This document shows positions 33,931-42,648 of a stretch of DNA of 45,337 nucleotides, piece after piece. The stretch spans positions 1-45,337 of the forward strand of contig PBIX01000061.1 of assembly GCA_002720975.1 (NCBI GenBank). Direction: 5' to 3'. Position 1 is the stretch's first letter. Every line of letters begins with the position of its first letter. The DNA is from Planctomycetota bacterium (GTDB lineage: Bacteria > Planctomycetota > UBA1135 > GCA-002686595). The notes beneath the pieces are model-generated. The model did no database searches and was not told the origin of the DNA. It saw only the letters and a program-made list of their open reading frames with translations. A program made the translations under genes and the position numbers.

Positions 33931-35841
33931 ATGATCCGCCCCGTGAACCCCCCTCCCACAGGTCTGCGCCGCCTTCTGTGGCCCTACGCCCGCCCCTACC
34001 TGGGCATGCTCATGTTGGTCCTCGTCCTCGGGACGGTGACCGCTCTGGCTCAGCAGTCGGCCTACCTCCTCGTCAAGCCCACCTGGCAGGTGCTCTTTGA
34101 GGACCCGCCGCAGGAGTCCGTCGCGATCGTCGAGCCTGTGGCAGAGCAGGCCGAGCCCGGCGCATTCGGCGGGATCGAAGACCAGATGCAGGCGGCCAAG
34201 GAGTGGGCCGTGGAGCGGGTTCTCGGGAAGTCCCCGGACTACAGTGACGAAGGGCGGCGGGATCTGCTGCTGCGTGTCTGCGGGCTCGTCGCGATCATCG
34301 CTCTGATCGCTGCGGCCACCGGCTACGCGTTCATCCTGCTCTCCCGCTGGGTCACCATGCACATGGTGCTGGGCCTTCGCATGGACATCGCTCGCCACCT
34401 GATGGGCCTGTCCATGCGCTACCACGGTAAGCGCCGCTTCGGCGATCTGCTGACGCGTGTGGGTGCGGACGTGAACCAGACCATGATGGTGATGCAGAAC
34501 GCCCTCCGCGAGCTGGTGCAGGAGCCGCTGCTGGCCATCACTGCGCTGGCAGGCGCCTTCGTTCTTGCGCCACAGGCCACGGCTCTCATCGTCGTGGGCT
34601 TGCCCATCCTCATCATCCCCGTGTCGAGCCTGTTCAAGAAGGTGCGCGACCGGAGCACCAAGAGTCTCGGGCAGCTGGGGGAGTCCATGCAGGCTCTGGC
34701 TCAGATGTTCATGGGCATCCGGGTGGTCAAGGCCTTCCGCACCGAGGAGCGTGAGCTCGAGCGCTACGAGGGGCTGCAGCGCAGGTACATCCGCACCAAC
34801 CTGAAGATGGTGCGCTCCACCGCATTGTCACAGGCCTGGACACTGCTCTACACCCATATGGGTCTGGCGATGGTGCTGCTCATATTGGGTTGGCTGACTC
34901 TGCGCGATGGCTCTCATTCACGTTCGAGCGACCTGCTGCCCTTCTTCCTGCTGATCTCGCGCGCCTACTCAAGCATCAAGGTCATCACCCGAGGTTGGGC
35001 CAAGATCGCCGAGTCGCGGGGGGCCTGCGACAGGCTGAGAGAGCTGCTTGCGGAGCCCCGGGACATCATCGAGAGGCCTGATGCCGGCGTGTGCGAGGGC
35101 CTGGGTACGGGGTTGGTGTTTGAGGACGTGAGCTTCACCTATCCGGATGGTGGCGCGGCTGCTCTACGCGACCTGAACCTGGAAGTGCGGCCCGGTGAGA
35201 CCCTGGCCGTGGTGGGGCCTTCGGGCTCGGGCAAGACCACCCTCATGGATCTTGTGGCGCGCTTCATCGAACCCGACGGCGGCCGGATCCTGGTGAATGG
35301 CGGGGACTTGCGGGACCTGACCTTTGATTCGTGGACCGAGCAGTTCGCGATGGTGAACCAGGAGCCGTTCCTGTTCCACACCACCCTCGAAGAGAACGTG
35401 CGCTACGGAAAGCAGGACGCCAGCCAGGAGGAGTTGGAGCAGGCCGCGCGAGCGGCGAACATCCTTGAGTTCATCGAGGGCCTTCCCGCTGGCTGGAAGA
35501 CCGATGTGGCTGATGGTGGTTCGCGCTTGTCCGGTGGCCAACGCCAGCGCCTGACGATCGCCCGTGCCGTGCTGCATGGGGGCGAGCTACTTCTTCTCGA
35601 TGAGGCGACCAGCGCCCTCGATACCGAATCTGAAGCTGTAGTGCAGGAGGCCCTGGATCACCTCATGGTCGACAAGACGGTCATCGTCATCGCGCACCGC
35701 CTCTCGACGATCCGCAACGCTGATCGGATTGCCGTCATGGAAGAGGGGCGGCTCGTCGAGCTCGGATCACATGAGGAATTGCTCGCCAAGGGCAGCGTGT
35801 ACGCACGCCTGCACGACCTGCAGTTCGCCGAGAACGCCTGA
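33931..35841 (+). CDS. ABC exporter (MsbA-like), membrane and ATPase in one chain
   Basis: The 636-residue product is a half-transporter. It has a first helix (PYLGMLMLVLVLGTVTALA), then a loop of about 60-70 residues rich in Glu/Pro (EDPPQESVAIVEPVAEQAEP), then the remaining helices. The nucleotide-binding domain has Walker A GPSGSGKTT, Q-loop MVNQEPFLF, signature LSGGQ, Walker B LLLLDEATSALD and the H-loop IAHRLS. As a half-size exporter it would work as a homodimer, probably for a lipid or other hydrophobic substrate (MsbA-like by family). The large loop after helix 1 is unusual. ATG at 33931 is used; a GTG at 33901 would add ten residues. Confidence 0.92.
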   Translation: MIRPVNPPPTGLRRLLWPYARPYLGMLMLVLVLGTVTALAQQSAYLLVKPTWQVLFEDPPQESVAIVEPVAEQAEPGAFGGIEDQMQAAKEWAVERVLGKSPDYSDEGRRDLLLRVCGLVAIIALIAAATGYAFILLSRWVTMHMVLGLRMDIARHLMGLSMRYHGKRRFGDLLTRVGADVNQTMMVMQNALRELVQEPLLAITALAGAFVLAPQATALIVVGLPILIIPVSSLFKKVRDRSTKSLGQLGESMQALAQMFMGIRVVKAFRTEERELERYEGLQRRYIRTNLKMVRSTALSQAWTLLYTHMGLAMVLLILGWLTLRDGSHSRSSDLLPFFLLISRAYSSIKVITRGWAKIAESRGACDRLRELLAEPRDIIERPDAGVCEGLGTGLVFEDVSFTYPDGGAAALRDLNLEVRPGETLAVVGPSGSGKTTLMDLVARFIEPDGGRILVNGGDLRDLTFDSWTEQFAMVNQEPFLFHTTLEENVRYGKQDASQEELEQAARAANILEFIEGLPAGWKTDVADGGSRLSGGQRQRLTIARAVLHGGELLLLDEATSALDTESEAVVQEALDHLMVDKTVIVIAHRLSTIRNADRIAVMEEGRLVELGSHEELLAKGSVYARLHDLQFAENA

Positions 35842-35845
35842 GCTC

Positions 35846-36328
35846 CTACCCGCTCTCGCGCAGCAAGCAGATGGCCTGGACGGCCACCCCACGCCCTTCG
35901 GCCAGGGCGCCAAGCCCTTCGAGCGTCTTGCCCTTGACGTTTATGGCGCCGGCGTCCACTCGCAGGAGCGCACCGATTCGCTCTCGCATGGAGGCCCGCA
36001 TGGGGGCGATGCGCGGCCCCTCGGTGGCAATGACCACATCTACGTTACCGATCTGGAAGCCGGCATCCCCGACTCTCTCCACCACGGCCTCCAAGAGCCG
36101 CGCGCTGTCCGCCCCCTTCCAGGTCTCGTCGGTGTCGGGGAACATCGTGCCCACGTCGTCGAGGCCCGCCGCCCCGGTCAGGGCGTCGATGATGGCATGC
36201 AGAACAGCATCCCCGTCCGAATGGCCCGCAGGGCCCGTGGGGTGGTCGATGGTCACACCTCCAAGAATGCAGGGCCGCCCCTCTTCGAGGCGGTGCACGT
36301 CAAAGCCCAAACCCACTCGTTCGTTCAT
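35846..36328 (-). CDS. ispF: 2-C-methyl-D-erythritol 2,4-cyclodiphosphate synthase
   Basis: The 160-residue product forms the cyclic diphosphate in the MEP pathway to isoprenoids. RVGLGFDVHRLEEG has the zinc-binding Asp and His, AGHSDGDAVLHAIIDALTGAAGLDDVG is the second metal-binding and substrate loop, and FPDTDETWKGADS, VKGKTLEGLGALAEG and GVAVQAICLL complete the family signature. Length is normal. Its ATG overlaps the ispD stop (ATGA), and its stop is 4 bp from the stop of the converging ABC exporter. Confidence 0.97.
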   Translation of the reverse strand: MNERVGLGFDVHRLEEGRPCILGGVTIDHPTGPAGHSDGDAVLHAIIDALTGAAGLDDVGTMFPDTDETWKGADSARLLEAVVERVGDAGFQIGNVDVVIATEGPRIAPMRASMRERIGALLRVDAGAINVKGKTLEGLGALAEGRGVAVQAICLLRESG

Positions 36329-37074
36329 TCTCTTGCTCCTCCTCGATTGGCTTCTTGGTTCGCTCGGCCGCGCAGGATGGCGGCGGCGTGAACGAGGTCC
36401 TCGTCTGTGGTGATCTTGATGTTGTCCCGGTCGCCTTCGACCAGAGTCACACTGCCCTCATAGCGTTCGAAGAGAGCGGCGTCATCCGTTGCTATCGCAC
36501 CGTCTTGTCGCGCCTGGTCGAGAACCTTGAGGAAGCGTCTTGCGTCAAAGGCCTGGGGCGTCTGCGCTGCCCAGAGCTCAGAGCGGTCCAGGGTGCCCGA
36601 GACCTGCGTGCCATCTGCCGATGTCTTGATGGTGTCCGAGACGCGTACCGCGAGGAGGGCCGCACCATGTTCGCGAGCCCGCTCAGCGACCTGCTCAATT
36701 CGGGCGGACTGAACGAGGGGCCGGGCCGCATCGTGTACAAGGATGACCTGCGCGGTGTTACTGACGGCTTGCGCACCCGCGTGCACCGAGTCGGTCCGCT
36801 CCGATCCTCCAGCCACAACGGCGCTGACCCAGCCTTCGGGTTGCCCTGCACTCTCGGCCGCACGCGAAGCCTCCTCGCGCGCCTCATCCACCTGGTCAGG
36901 GGACGCCACCACGATGACCTCTCGCACGCAGCGCGCCTGTGCCAGAGACCTCAGGGCCCAGGCCAGAATCGTGTCTCCCTCTACCCGCAGGAACGGCTTG
37001 CGCGGTCCCGTGCCCATGCGCGTGGACTGGCCAGCCGCGAGGAGCACGGCGGAGACGAACGGAGAAGAAGGCAT
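36325..37074 (-). CDS. ispD: 2-C-methyl-D-erythritol 4-phosphate cytidylyltransferase
   Basis: The 249-residue product transfers CMP to MEP in isoprenoid synthesis. It has the nucleotidyltransferase start VSAVLLAAGQSTRMGTGPRK, the GGSERTDSVHAGAQAV loop, LVHDAARPLV, the WAAQTPQAFDARRFL segment and the final VTLVEGDRDNIKITTDEDL. The ATG at 37074 gives the usual short N-terminus; a longer in-frame start at 37131 would overlap the ruvC start on the other strand. It is coupled to ispF by a 4-bp overlap and divergent from ruvC (46 bp). TACCCT at 37105-37100 may be its -10 element. Confidence 0.97.
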   Translation of the reverse strand: MPSSPFVSAVLLAAGQSTRMGTGPRKPFLRVEGDTILAWALRSLAQARCVREVIVVASPDQVDEAREEASRAAESAGQPEGWVSAVVAGGSERTDSVHAGAQAVSNTAQVILVHDAARPLVQSARIEQVAERAREHGAALLAVRVSDTIKTSADGTQVSGTLDRSELWAAQTPQAFDARRFLKVLDQARQDGAIATDDAALFERYEGSVTLVEGDRDNIKITTDEDLVHAAAILRGRANQEANRGGARE

Positions 37075-37120
37075 TTGGAATGGGCCCCGAAGGATCCGTA
37101 GGGTACGGGCTCCAACCGGG

Positions 37121-37690
37121 ATGGGAACCACCCTCCCGATTCCAACCTCTCATCCACCCTTGTCCAACTCCGCCCTCCCCGAAGTTCCTGACGACTTCAC
37201 CGGCCGTATCGTGCTGGGCATCGACCCGGGCACCCTGGTCGTGGGCTATGGAGCGGTGGTGGACCGCAAGGCGGGCCCGGTGCTGCTGGCTGCGGGAGTG
37301 CTGCGGGCTTCACCCAAAGAGGACGTGCCCCAACGCCTGGGCTACCTGGCCCGTGAACTCGAGGCCCTTATCGCTCGTCTGAAGCCCAGCGTGATCGTGG
37401 TGGAGGAGGCGTTCTGTGGAAAGAGCGTTCAGTCGGCCCTGCGCATCGGGGAGGCACGGGGCGTGGCCCTGGCCGCCGCAGCACGCTTTGGCTCTGAAAT
37501 CGTCCAATATCCACCTGCCGTCGCCAAGCGATCGGTCGTGGGCAACGGTGCGGCCGGCAAGCAGCAGGTGGCCCGCATGGTGGCAAGAGCCCTGCATCCC
37601 GCAGAGCTCCCCGACAGTCTCGATGCGACCGATGCCCTGGCATTGGCGCTCACTTACTTGAATCGCGCCTCTCCATTGGGAACGCTTTGA
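37121..37690 (+). CDS. ruvC: Holliday junction endonuclease RuvC
   Basis: The 189-residue product is the Holliday junction resolvase. Catalytic acidic residues are in place: Asp in VLGIDPGTLVVGYG, Glu in VIVVEEAFCGKSVQSALRIG, and the late pair in LDATDALALAL. The IGEARGVALAAAA motif is also typical. The N-terminus has about 28 residues before the first catalytic strand, mostly Pro/Ser, so the true start may be later (TTG at 37160 is in frame). ruvA and ruvB are not in the window. The next gene begins 2 bp after the stop. Confidence 0.94.
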   Translation: MGTTLPIPTSHPPLSNSALPEVPDDFTGRIVLGIDPGTLVVGYGAVVDRKAGPVLLAAGVLRASPKEDVPQRLGYLARELEALIARLKPSVIVVEEAFCGKSVQSALRIGEARGVALAAAARFGSEIVQYPPAVAKRSVVGNGAAGKQQVARMVARALHPAELPDSLDATDALALALTYLNRASPLGTL

Positions 37691-37692
37691 CC

Positions 37693-38598
37693 ATGACCTC
37701 ATCCAAGGATCCCGGATCTGATCGCGCCAACATCACCAAAGTTCCACGCAAGCGGGAGGCCACGGCCGATCCCCGGCCTGAACTGGAAGCCTCGGCAGAG
37801 CTGGAGGCCGGTCTGGCTCGGGTCTTCGAGGGCCTCGAAATCGTGGACCGGGATCTCCAGCTGGGCGGCAAACTTGTCGTGGACCTGGTGGGGTTCGACG
37901 GTGCGGGGCGGACGATCCTGACTCTGCTCGTGAACGGGGATGAGGACTCCCTTGCCCTCCAGGCTCTGGACACCCTGGCATGGGTCAACACCTACCAGGA
38001 CCTGTTGGCTTCGCATCTGGGCCAGAGCGGGCAGTCCGCCGCTGAGAGTCCCCTGGTCGTGCTCATAGCCGATACATTCGAACCTCGCCAGGTGGAGCGC
38101 ATGGGGCCGCTGATTCCTGCCTCCATAGCGCTCTTGCAGCGCTGCCGATTGGAGAGCGAACGGTCGTCGGGCATGTACCTGCAGGCCATCGTGGTCGAGG
38201 CACCTGAAGCGGAGGACACCCAAGAGATGTTCCTCACCTCACTTGCTGAGATTCCTCAGCAATGGGCACGAGATCTCATCGAGCGATTCGACCGCATGGA
38301 CGGAGACGTGGAGTGCCGTGCCTCGGGCGAGCTCCTTGGATGGCGCTACCGGGGACTGCCCCTGTGCAGCGTACGGCCTACCGAGGGTGGGCTGGAGGGC
38401 CAGATCAGTGGGAGTGAAACGGAGACCATCATCACTGAAGAGGGGCACCTTGAGACCTTCGTGGACGAAGTGCTGAAGCTCTACTTGGAGGCCTTCGAAC
38501 AAGCTGGCGCCGACGATCCGGACCTGCCGCGTGTGGAACTGCGCCCCACCGGACCGCAGCCCCACCTGAGTGCGGAAGAGCTCAAGGCCTTCCGCTAG
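37693..38598 (+). CDS. Protein of unknown function downstream of ruvC, 301 aa
   Basis: No signal peptide or membrane helix is seen. After a charged N-terminal tail, the core LEIVDRDLQLGGKLVVDLVGFDGAGRTILTLLVNGDEDS looks like a strand-turn-strand of the restriction-endonuclease-like (PD-(D/E)xK) kind, as in NucS-type nucleases. The usual ExK on the second strand is replaced by LVNG, so catalysis is doubtful. The C-terminal half (DVECRASGELLGWRYRGLPL) is unlike anything I know. It starts 2 bp after ruvC and may be cotranscribed with it. I rate the fold suggestion as a guess. Confidence 0.65.
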   Translation: MTSSKDPGSDRANITKVPRKREATADPRPELEASAELEAGLARVFEGLEIVDRDLQLGGKLVVDLVGFDGAGRTILTLLVNGDEDSLALQALDTLAWVNTYQDLLASHLGQSGQSAAESPLVVLIADTFEPRQVERMGPLIPASIALLQRCRLESERSSGMYLQAIVVEAPEAEDTQEMFLTSLAEIPQQWARDLIERFDRMDGDVECRASGELLGWRYRGLPLCSVRPTEGGLEGQISGSETETIITEEGHLETFVDEVLKLYLEAFEQAGADDPDLPRVELRPTGPQPHLSAEELKAFR

Positions 38599-38674
38599 GT
38601 CTGGGACAACCCTGAGGTGATTGCTCGGGGTATGGCAGGTGCAACCGCTGCCTGCGCCACTCGTCTGATCACGC

Positions 38675-39130
38675 GTGTCCCCTCCTTCCCCTGCATGGAT
38701 CCGCGCGCTCGTGGGGTGGATCGTGGCGGCGACGTTTTTCCTGGGGCTTCAACGCTTGACCCCGACTCTCTGGGATCCTCCAGCGGCTCCCGTGCCTCTG
38801 TGCATCCTGGACCCTGAAGCCCCCGCGCCGATCCGCCGCATCAGCCCCAGGGCCTGGGGAGACCTACCCGGCGTCGGGCCCACGCGAGCCCTGGCCATGG
38901 CCGATGCGCTGTGGCGCGCCGGGGTCGTGGGTCCAGAGGGGGCCAATCTGACCGAAATCAAGGGGATTGGGCCCATCACTGCGGAGCGCATCTTGAACTC
39001 CAGCGCCATCGGGTCAATTCTCAGGTCTGGCGATTGGCTCCCTCGTAGTCCTCCGGTGGGCTCGCAGGCGGGGGAGTACACTTGTGGCGCGCTGCTCCCA
39101 TGTCTCCCTCCCCCGAAAACACCCCGGTGA
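38675..39130 (+). CDS. Membrane-anchored helix-hairpin-helix protein (ComEA-like)
   Basis: The 151-residue product has one N-terminal membrane segment (ALVGWIVAATFFLGLQ) and then a pair of HhH motifs, WGDLPGVGPTRALAMADAL and LTEIKGIGPITAERILNS, like the DNA-binding part of ComEA. The order 'anchor then HhH' fits a DNA-binding protein facing the periplasm. The start is GTG. The last 31 bp overlap the start of nadC in a different frame, so the Pro-rich C-terminus is under constraint from both genes. No other competence gene is nearby. Confidence 0.75.
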   Translation: MSPPSPAWIRALVGWIVAATFFLGLQRLTPTLWDPPAAPVPLCILDPEAPAPIRRISPRAWGDLPGVGPTRALAMADALWRAGVVGPEGANLTEIKGIGPITAERILNSSAIGSILRSGDWLPRSPPVGSQAGEYTCGALLPCLPPPKTPR

Positions 39131-40050
39131 ATCCCCTTCCCGCACCCCGGGTCGGCCCACCCGAGGCCTTGGATGGTCCTCGCCTGGACGAGGTCATCGC
39201 CGCCGCCCTGGCAGAGGACCGCGGGGCCGGGGACGTGACCTCCGAGGGCCTCCTGCCCGCGGCATCCAGGGCTCGCGCCAGGCTCGTGGCTCGCGATGCG
39301 GGTGTGTTGGCGGGCATCGGAGTCTTCGCTCGTACCTTTGAGCTGTGCGATCCACAGGTCGACTTCACCCTCGCGGCCCAGGACGGAGAGCGTGTCGAAC
39401 CGGATCAGGAGCTGGCGATCTGCGTGGGGGCTGCGGCCAGCTTGCTCTTGGCCGAACGCACGGCTCTCAACCTGTTGCAGCGCATGTCGGGCATCGCCAC
39501 CGAGACCGCTCGGTTTGTGGCGGCGGCTGCGGGGCAGGCTCGCATCCTGGACACCCGCAAGACCACCCCGGGCCTGCGCATCTTGGAGAAGTACGCGGTG
39601 CGTTGTGGTGGTGGTGAGAACCACCGCTTTGGCCTGTTCGATGAGGCGATGATCAAGGAGAACCATCTGGCCCTGGCCGGCTGCGACCTGGAGCAGGCCT
39701 TGGAGCGCCTGCGCCGAGAGGTGGGCACGGGTGTGCGGATTACCGCCGAAGCCAGCGACAAGGAAGAGGCGTGCGCCGCCGTTCGCGGTGGCGCGGACGT
39801 GATCCTGTTGGACAACTTCTCGCCCGAAGGTCTGCTCGACCTCTGCCCGCTCCTACGCGATCAGGCCCGTGACCTTGGGCGAGAGGTGGAACTGGAAGCC
39901 TCAGGCGGCATCCGGCTCGAGACGGTTGCGGCTTTCGCCACCACGGGGGTCGAGCGCCTCTCGATCGGGGCCTTGACCCACTCCGTGCAGGCCCTCGACC
40001 TGTCCCTGTATCTGGAGCCGCTGTCCGCTGAGCCGGAGGCGGGGCCGTGA
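39100..40050 (+). CDS. nadC: Nicotinate-nucleotide pyrophosphorylase (quinolinate phosphoribosyltransferase)
   Basis: The 316-residue product makes nicotinate mononucleotide from quinolinate in NAD synthesis. The family path is visible: EDRGAGDVTSEGLLP, AERTALNLLQRMSGIATET, DTRKTTPGLRILEKYAVRCGGG with the phosphoribosyl-binding residues, HRFGLFDEAMIKENH, GGADVILLDNFSPE, EASGGIRLETV and GVERLSIGALTHS. The ATG at 39100 gives about 25 extra N-terminal residues compared with many homologues; a GTG at 39127 is an alternative. Its stop overlaps the next GTG by 4 bp. Confidence 0.96.
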   Translation: MSPSPENTPVNPLPAPRVGPPEALDGPRLDEVIAAALAEDRGAGDVTSEGLLPAASRARARLVARDAGVLAGIGVFARTFELCDPQVDFTLAAQDGERVEPDQELAICVGAAASLLLAERTALNLLQRMSGIATETARFVAAAAGQARILDTRKTTPGLRILEKYAVRCGGGENHRFGLFDEAMIKENHLALAGCDLEQALERLRREVGTGVRITAEASDKEEACAAVRGGADVILLDNFSPEGLLDLCPLLRDQARDLGREVELEASGGIRLETVAAFATTGVERLSIGALTHSVQALDLSLYLEPLSAEPEAGP

Positions 40051-40529
40051 GTATGCGGCGGGAAGAAGATGGATCCCACCTGCGATTGGAGTTCATCGCT
40101 GCGCATGCAGTGGGTCGTCGTGCTCGAACGGAGCTGCGGGAGTTCGGGTCCCAGCGGGGGATGACTGACCGTGCCCTGGAGACGCTGGAGTTCGTGGCAG
40201 GTGAGTTGATCGACAACGCCATCGACCATGGTGGGGGAGGAGGGGCACGTGAGGTCAGCGATGCCCAAGAAGGTGCGCAGGTGGATACGCACCTGCACGT
40301 GGCCCCCGACCATTGGGTGCTGACGGTCGCGGATTCCGGGGGTGAGCTCGACCGGGAGCTGCAAGATCGCATGGGGGAGAGTGATGGCAGTGCCTTCGAT
40401 CCCTTGGGGGAGCGTGGGAGAGGCCTCTTCTTGTTGACGACGATGGTGGACGCCATAAACGTTTGCGCTCGCGAAGGTGGCCGTGGCGTCATGTTCCGGG
40501 TGGAGAAGGTCCATGGCGCACAGGATTGA
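40047..40529 (+). CDS. Anti-sigma-factor-type ATP-binding protein (HATPase, RsbW-like)
   Basis: The 160-residue product has the compact histidine-kinase-like ATPase fold of RsbW/SpoIIAB proteins: LEFVAGELIDNAIDHG (N-box), LTVADSGGELD (G1 box) and GERGRGLFLLTTMVDAINV (G2 box). Such proteins bind or phosphorylate partner-switching regulators. No sigma factor or anti-anti-sigma factor is adjacent. The GTG start overlaps the nadC stop (GTGA) and the end overlaps the next gene by 17 bp, so its expression may follow that of nadC. Confidence 0.85.
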   Translation: MSMRREEDGSHLRLEFIAAHAVGRRARTELREFGSQRGMTDRALETLEFVAGELIDNAIDHGGGGGAREVSDAQEGAQVDTHLHVAPDHWVLTVADSGGELDRELQDRMGESDGSAFDPLGERGRGLFLLTTMVDAINVCAREGGRGVMFRVEKVHGAQD

Positions 40530-41112
40530 GCTCGGTGCCCGCCGTCGCGTACCCATCAGCGGGGTTGCCGAGCACCGCAGGGGTGCGGCTGCCAGCGAAG
40601 CACGAGGCGGCCTACTCGGGCTCCTGCGCCGCATCGGGCTCCTGCTCATGCGCCAGCCACGTGGATTTGCATGGGTCCCCGCGTGCCTGTGGATGGGGCT
40701 GATCTGGTACGTGAGCAGCTTGTCCACCCCCCTGGGCAGCGACCCCCACGAGACCTTGGCCTTCTTCGCGAATCTGGCGCACCCATTTGAGTTTGGCGTT
40801 CTGACCCTCCTGTTCCTACCAACGGCCCGGCGCTTCCAGGGCTGGATCCAATTCGATCGTGAGACCTTGGGTGGTCGTGTTTTCTTGATCTTGACCTATG
40901 CGGGTGTTGACGAGTTTCATCAGTCGTTCGTCCTCGGACGCCACTCCTCGACCCTGGATTGGCTGGCCGATGCGATGGGCATGTACTGCACACTGAAGGT
41001 CGCCGCGTATATTTCCGATCCCGAAGCCACAAGCGCAGGGGTCGTCATTCGCTGTCTGTATGGGGTGTTTCTGTGCTGTATCGCGGCGAGCTTCACGTTC
41101 TTGGACGTGTAG
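40513..41112 (+). CDS. VanZ-family membrane protein
   Basis: The 199-residue product has several membrane segments (WVPACLWMGLIWYVS, FGVLTLLFLPTA, FLILTYAGVDEFHQ, LYGVFLCCIAASFTFL). It carries the VanZ signature AGVDEFHQSFVLGRHSSTLDWLADAMG, in which E, H, Q, R and the two Asp are conserved. VanZ is named from teicoplanin resistance, but most members have unknown roles in the envelope. The first 50 residues are basic and cytosolic. ATG at 40513 lies inside the end of the ATPase gene. Confidence 0.85.
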   Translation: MAHRIELGARRRVPISGVAEHRRGAAASEARGGLLGLLRRIGLLLMRQPRGFAWVPACLWMGLIWYVSSLSTPLGSDPHETLAFFANLAHPFEFGVLTLLFLPTARRFQGWIQFDRETLGGRVFLILTYAGVDEFHQSFVLGRHSSTLDWLADAMGMYCTLKVAAYISDPEATSAGVVIRCLYGVFLCCIAASFTFLDV

Positions 41113-41185
41113 GGGCAGAGGCGCGGAGCCTTAGCGAGTAGACTGCACCCCCCGCCCTCCCTGCCCCCAGTCCCGGAGACGACGC

Positions 41186-42622
41186 GTGAACCCCGATCCT
41201 CAGAGCTATCAGAGCCCCCTGTCCACCCGCTACGCGGGGGCGGCCATGCGCCACAACTTCTCTGACGACAAGAAGTTCAAGACGTGGCGGCAGCTCTGGA
41301 TCGCACTGGCGGAGTCCGAGCAGGCCCTGGGCCTTGAGATCAGTGACGAGCAGATCGCTGAATTGCGCGAGCACGCCGACGACCTGGATCTGGAATTGGC
41401 AGCCGAGTACGAGTCGAGGCTGCGCCACGACGTGATGGCCCACGTCCACGCCTGGGGCGACGTGTGTCCCACTGCGCGGCCGGTCATTCATCTTGGCGCC
41501 ACCTCCTGCTACGTCGGGGACAACACCGACCTGATCATCTTGCGTGACGGTCTGCGGATCGTGCGCGGGCAGGTGGTCAGCCTGATCGAGCGCCTCAAGG
41601 GGTTTGCTGAGGAGTGGCGCGAGCTGCCCACTCTGGGGTTCACCCACTACCAGCCCGCCCAGGCCACCACCGTGGGCAAGAGAGCCTGCTTGTGGCTGCA
41701 GGATCTGGTCCACGATCTCGAAGACCTGGACCACGCCGAGTCCTGCGTGCAATTCCGAGGGGTCAAGGGCACCACCGGAACACAGGCCTCATTTCTGGAG
41801 CTGTTCGATGGAGATCACGACAAGGTGCGCGAGCTTGACGAACGGGTGACCAGGAGCATGGGCTTCGAGCGCACCTTCGGTGTTACCGGACAGACCTACC
41901 CGCGCAAGCTGGACTTCCGCGTCTGTCAGGCGCTCTCCTCCGTGGCCCAGTCCGCGCACAAGTTCGCTACCGACCTGCGCCTCCTGGCCAACCGGCGCGA
42001 ACTGGAAGAGCCCTTCGGCAAGCAGCAGATCGGCTCCTCGGCCATGCCCTGGAAGCGCAACCCCATGCGCTCCGAGCGCATCTGCGCCCTGTCGCGCTTC
42101 GTGATGGAGACCTTAGGCAATACAGCCCACACCGCCGCCAACCAGTGGCTGGAGCGCACGCTGGACGACTCCGCCAACCGGCGCTTGGCCCTGGCCGAGA
42201 GCTTCCTGGCGGTTGACGCCATCATGAACCTGTACCTCGATGTGGCTGGTGGTCTGGTCGTGAATCCCGCCATCGTGACGCGCAACCTGGATGCCGAGCT
42301 GCCCTTCCTGGCTTCAGAGAACCTGATGATGGAGGCCGTCAAGGCGGGAGGGGATCGTCAGGATCTGCACGAGCGCATCCGCGTGCACTCCCACGAGGCC
42401 GCGGCGGAGATCAAGGCGGGCGGCGAGAACACCATGAAGCGTCGCCTGGCCGAGGATCCCGCCTTCAGCGCCCTGTCCTCGCGCCTCGATGAGCTGCTCG
42501 ACGGCAAGCACTTCGTCGGCCGGGCTCCGGAGCAGGTGCTCGAGTTCATCGCGGCCGAAGTGGATCCCATCCTGGAGCGCCACGCCGATCTGCTCGGGGC
42601 CGAGGGCGAAGTCACGGTTTGA
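41186..42622 (+). CDS. purB: Adenylosuccinate lyase
   Basis: The 478-residue product catalyses two fumarate-releasing steps of purine synthesis. It has SPLSTRYAGAAM at the start, HLGATSCYVGDNTDL, TLGFTHYQPAQATTVGKRA, and the fumarase/aspartase-superfamily signature GSSAMPWKRNPMRSE with the catalytic serine loop. HTAANQWLERTLDDSANRR follows. The start is GTG (MNPDPQSYQSPLSTRYA); the length and N-terminus match eukaryote-like PurB forms. No other purine gene is close by. The stop overlaps a TTG that could start the next gene. Confidence 0.97.
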   Translation: MNPDPQSYQSPLSTRYAGAAMRHNFSDDKKFKTWRQLWIALAESEQALGLEISDEQIAELREHADDLDLELAAEYESRLRHDVMAHVHAWGDVCPTARPVIHLGATSCYVGDNTDLIILRDGLRIVRGQVVSLIERLKGFAEEWRELPTLGFTHYQPAQATTVGKRACLWLQDLVHDLEDLDHAESCVQFRGVKGTTGTQASFLELFDGDHDKVRELDERVTRSMGFERTFGVTGQTYPRKLDFRVCQALSSVAQSAHKFATDLRLLANRRELEEPFGKQQIGSSAMPWKRNPMRSERICALSRFVMETLGNTAHTAANQWLERTLDDSANRRLALAESFLAVDAIMNLYLDVAGGLVVNPAIVTRNLDAELPFLASENLMMEAVKAGGDRQDLHERIRVHSHEAAAEIKAGGENTMKRRLAEDPAFSALSSRLDELLDGKHFVGRAPEQVLEFIAAEVDPILERHADLLGAEGEVTV

Positions 42623-42648
42623 GTCGCCCGTTGCCAGGTACCTTCCCG

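Noticed and set aside
37121-38598. A complete ruvCAB operon
   Set aside because: Only ruvC is present; the following protein has no RuvA (HhH plus OB fold) or RuvB (AAA+) features.
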